A stretch of DNA of 9,416 nucleotides from Candidatus Kuenenia stuttgartensis (GTDB taxonomy: Bacteria; Bacteroidota; Bacteroidia; Flavobacteriales_D; Crocinitomicaceae), in the NCBI GenBank assembly GCA_943326025.2, contig CALPRR020000086.1, positions 1 through 9,416 on the forward strand, given 5' to 3'. This document shows positions 7,219-9,416 of the stretch, piece after piece (within the stretch, counting starts at the first letter, position 1; each line of letters begins with the position of its first letter). A program made the position numbers and the translations under genes. Under the pieces are notes generated by a model. That model had not been told where the DNA came from, searched no databases, and worked only from the letters and a program-made list of their open reading frames with translations.

Positions 7219-8380
7219 GGAACTTCAATTCCAAAAAGCATTTAGTCAATGGAAAATATGGATCGCCATTTTTCTTGGTGTTTCCATTGCTTCTTGGATG
7301 ATTTATAGAAGTTTAGATCAAAAAAATTTTATTGAAACAGCTCCTTTAAAAGGAAATTACAGTTGGGTAGATACAAATCATAATCAAATTGTTGATTCCT
7401 CAAATCCTGCTGAATTTCAACTTACAGAAAAAGGAAATTATAAAATTGAAACGCTTTCCGACACATTGGGATTGATTCATTGGACATACGCCTCCTTCTT
7501 TTGGTTAATTTGTGCCCTCATTTTTATGGTTGGAAGAGATTTCTTCTATATTTTAAGAATTCGAATTTTGACTAAAAAACAATTATCATGGAAACAATGT
7601 TTTAATGTGATCATGATTTGGGAATTTGCTTCTGCATTATCACCTGGAGTTGTTGGTGGAACTACCGTTGCGATGTTTATTCTCAAAAAAGAAAAAATTG
7701 ACTTGGGTCGTTCAACAGCTATAGTTATGGTAACTGCAGTAATGGATAATTTATTTTATTTATTACTGATTCCTTTTGTGTTTATTTTTATAAGTCAAGA
7801 TCAACTTTTTCCAACTCATTTTGCGGCATCTAAAAGTGTTGAATTTATTTTTTGGACGGGTTTTGGAATTAAATTGTTGTTGTGTTTTTTTATTATTTTC
7901 AGCTTGTTTATCTTTCCAAAAGTATGTGTTCGACTTTTACAAATTGTCTTTTCACTTCCATTTTTAAGCAAATGGAAATCCTTTGCAGACAAAACAGGTA
8001 TTGAATTGGAAATAGCTTCTGCAGCCTTTAAAAAAGAGAAAATTGGATTTTGGTTTTCTGCCTTAGGAGCAACGTTTCTTAGTTGGATTTCTAGATATTT
8101 AGTCATTAGTTGTATTTTAAATGCGTTCATAGAATTGGACTTTTTACAAAATATGCTTTTATTGGGTAAACAAATCGTATTGTGGTTATTGATGATGATT
8201 AGTCCAACACCCGGAGGAAGTGGAGTAGCGGAATATGCGTTTGGCGAATTGATGATTTCGTTTAGTCGTTCAACCTTATTAATCGCTGCTTTGGCTTTAC
8301 TTTGGCGCTTGATTTCGTACTTTCCATATTTAGTAATTGGAGCTATAATTTTACCACGTTGGCTTAGAAAAAAGAATTAA
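7211..8380 (+). CDS. UPF0104 / lysylphosphatidylglycerol synthase-type transmembrane protein
   Basis: This 389-residue inner-membrane protein resembles the LPG_synthase_TM (UPF0104) family, the flippase-like membrane half of MprF also found as stand-alone proteins. Hydrophobic segments lie at about 15-33, 92-108, 133-155, 168-195, 211-235, 280-305, 320-331 and 353-380. Two conserved small-residue motifs are visible: SALSPGVVGGTT (141-152) and SPTPGGSGVAEYAF (331-344), the latter typical of the family. There is no soluble aminoacyl-transferase domain, so synthesis of lysyl-lipids by this protein alone is not expected; lipid or glycolipid translocation is an inference from the family. Between the first two membrane segments lies a polar stretch (about 34-90) with a Ca-loop-like DTNHNQIVD (54-62). 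The gene starts inside the end of the lipoprotein gene (8-base overlap) and is followed 2 bases later by the next gene. Confidence 0.85.
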   Translation: MNEELQFQKAFSQWKIWIAIFLGVSIASWMIYRSLDQKNFIETAPLKGNYSWVDTNHNQIVDSSNPAEFQLTEKGNYKIETLSDTLGLIHWTYASFFWLICALIFMVGRDFFYILRIRILTKKQLSWKQCFNVIMIWEFASALSPGVVGGTTVAMFILKKEKIDLGRSTAIVMVTAVMDNLFYLLLIPFVFIFISQDQLFPTHFAASKSVEFIFWTGFGIKLLLCFFIIFSLFIFPKVCVRLLQIVFSLPFLSKWKSFADKTGIELEIASAAFKKEKIGFWFSALGATFLSWISRYLVISCILNAFIELDFLQNMLLLGKQIVLWLLMMISPTPGGSGVAEYAFGELMISFSRSTLLIAALALLWRLISYFPYLVIGAIILPRWLRKKN

Positions 8381-8382
8381 AA

Positions 8383-9416
8383 ATGAAAAGATTAGCAGTA
8401 TTATTTTTGTTTTTTCAATTGGTTGGTTTTTCTCAAGAAATCTTAAAAGATTCTTCGTTTATCAAACATACTTTTCTTGAAACAGGAGGCTTAGTATCTT
8501 ATTATTTTTGGGAAGAAGACAGCTTAGGATATATTATCAATTCAAAAGTAGACAAGCCTTACCTAAAAAATTACCAGATTTTATTTCACGATCGCTGGAA
8601 GACAAAATCAGATGTTAATTCAGAGCAATTACAGCGAATTATCAATGCATTTGCTCACGATGTTTCAGGTGAAAAAGAACGATCTCATTTTGAATTTAAA
8701 GATTCAATTCATAAAGAAAAGTATACAGTTGGTTTGAAGCGAGTAATTGCCGAACAATCAGAAAGCGTATTTTTTATTCGGAATAATTCATCTTGGAAAA
8801 GTAGTTTAGGGAAGAAAGTAACTTATTTTTCAATTGATAAAAACAATCGTTTAAAATACATCAAGTCGAGTGATTCTGTTATTCTTGAGAAACTGAATGT
8901 AAAGAGTATGGCAAATGGTCAATATGTCGTTTTTTCTTATTTAAAGAATAACGATGAGATCAAAGAGCAGCAAATTTTTAGCTATCAAGGAGAAGATGTT
9001 ACGACATTTTTCAAAGAAAATAAAACGATGCAAGCCGATCGTTTTATGGTTTTCATTAATGGTTATCGCGGTCCAACAAGAGAAAAAGATGAAACAGACC
9101 ATTTAGTAATTTCAAAAGATCGTTATCGTTATTGGTTTAAAATTGATGATCGATTCATAGAAACATTAAAACCTTCTAAAGCTTATTATTTAGATGGTAG
9201 TATGAGTATCAAAACTTCCAATCATCGATCAATGCTGAATTTCATTAAGAGTTTTGCATTATCGACCTATGTTTTTAGAAAGAAAAAAGCACGAGATAAT
9301 TACAAGCGATTAAATACTGAACAAAATTTAGCTGGTTTTGAGCGCCGAATAGATTATGGTAAAATTGGCGGAGAAGCATTGTTAACAGCCTTGTGTAATT
9401 CACCAGCTTGTCAGAA
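8383..9416 (+). CDS. Secreted protein of uncertain function, possibly alpha/beta-hydrolase-like (3' cut by window edge)
   Basis: An uninterrupted frame runs from ATG 8383 to the window end, 344 full codons without a stop. The first residues, MKRLAVLFLFFQLVGFSQ, form a signal peptide. Cleavage before the Gln would be typical of Bacteroidota secreted proteins, so the product is probably periplasmic or exported. The rest is a soluble, mixed beta/alpha protein. Two parts look conserved: FMVFINGYRGPTREKDETD (about 225-243) followed by DRYRYWFKIDDRF, and ALCNSPACQ at the cut end. The hydrophobic-strand-then-NGYRG pattern is compatible with the beta3/oxyanion region of an alpha/beta hydrolase. The nucleophile elbow would lie beyond the window, so this is only an inference. 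It starts 2 bases after the UPF0104 gene and is surely cotranscribed with it. Confidence 0.8.
   Translation, partial: MKRLAVLFLFFQLVGFSQEILKDSSFIKHTFLETGGLVSYYFWEEDSLGYIINSKVDKPYLKNYQILFHDRWKTKSDVNSEQLQRIINAFAHDVSGEKERSHFEFKDSIHKEKYTVGLKRVIAEQSESVFFIRNNSSWKSSLGKKVTYFSIDKNNRLKYIKSSDSVILEKLNVKSMANGQYVVFSYLKNNDEIKEQQIFSYQGEDVTTFFKENKTMQADRFMVFINGYRGPTREKDETDHLVISKDRYRYWFKIDDRFIETLKPSKAYYLDGSMSIKTSNHRSMLNFIKSFALSTYVFRKKKARDNYKRLNTEQNLAGFERRIDYGKIGGEALLTALCNSPACQ

Noticed and set aside
1..9416. Mobile elements, CRISPR arrays, toxin-antitoxin or phage-defence genes.
   Set aside because: No transposase, integrase, direct-repeat/spacer pattern or attachment-site-like repeats were seen. Composition is uniform across the window.

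Overview
The window looks like a piece of an AT-rich Bacteroidota chromosome, most likely Flavobacteriia or a close relative. The reasons are the NusA and IF2 domain layouts, genes that start without a convincing Shine-Dalgarno sequence, a Big_5-type lipoprotein of a kind common in this phylum, secretion signals ending in ...FSQ, and promoter-like sites of the form TTG-N19-TAnnTTTG, which is the Bacteroidota sigma-A pattern. I cannot name the genus from the sequence alone.

Left edge (2-250, + strand): the last 83 codons of a gene that looks like the C-terminus of an ATPase/DUF4143 protein. It converges on infB, and the two share a symmetrical A/T-flanked hairpin (264-294) that can end transcription from both sides.

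Left half (311-5053, - strand): the conserved information-processing operon rimP-nusA-infB, read right to left: 30S maturation factor, transcription elongation/termination factor, translation initiation factor 2. RimP and NusA are 6 bases apart; NusA and IF2 are 61 bases apart with a candidate internal promoter. A near-perfect promoter lies upstream of rimP. Between it and the rimP start there is a strong GC-rich hairpin followed by a T-run, which has the form of an intrinsic terminator placed inside the operon's own short leader. A 13-codon reading frame starts on the first base-pair of that hairpin and ends inside rimP. This is the most interesting part of the window: it suggests transcription attenuation of an operon that encodes NusA, a termination factor, and IF2, an initiation factor.

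Right half (5138-9416, + strand): a divergent, tightly packed run of four genes. They are a free methionine-(R)-sulfoxide reductase of the GAF family, a large Ig-like (Big_5) lipoprotein whose start lies inside the reductase gene, an UPF0104/LPG-synthase-type multi-pass membrane protein that overlaps the lipoprotein by 8 bases, and, 2 bases further on, a secreted protein of uncertain function cut by the window edge. Spacing implies one transcript. The last three products are envelope proteins, so the cassette probably has an envelope role, but no defined pathway can be read from the sequence.

There are no RNA genes, insertion sequences, CRISPR arrays or signs of recent transfer. Apart from the rimP leader, the window is mostly ordinary core-genome sequence.
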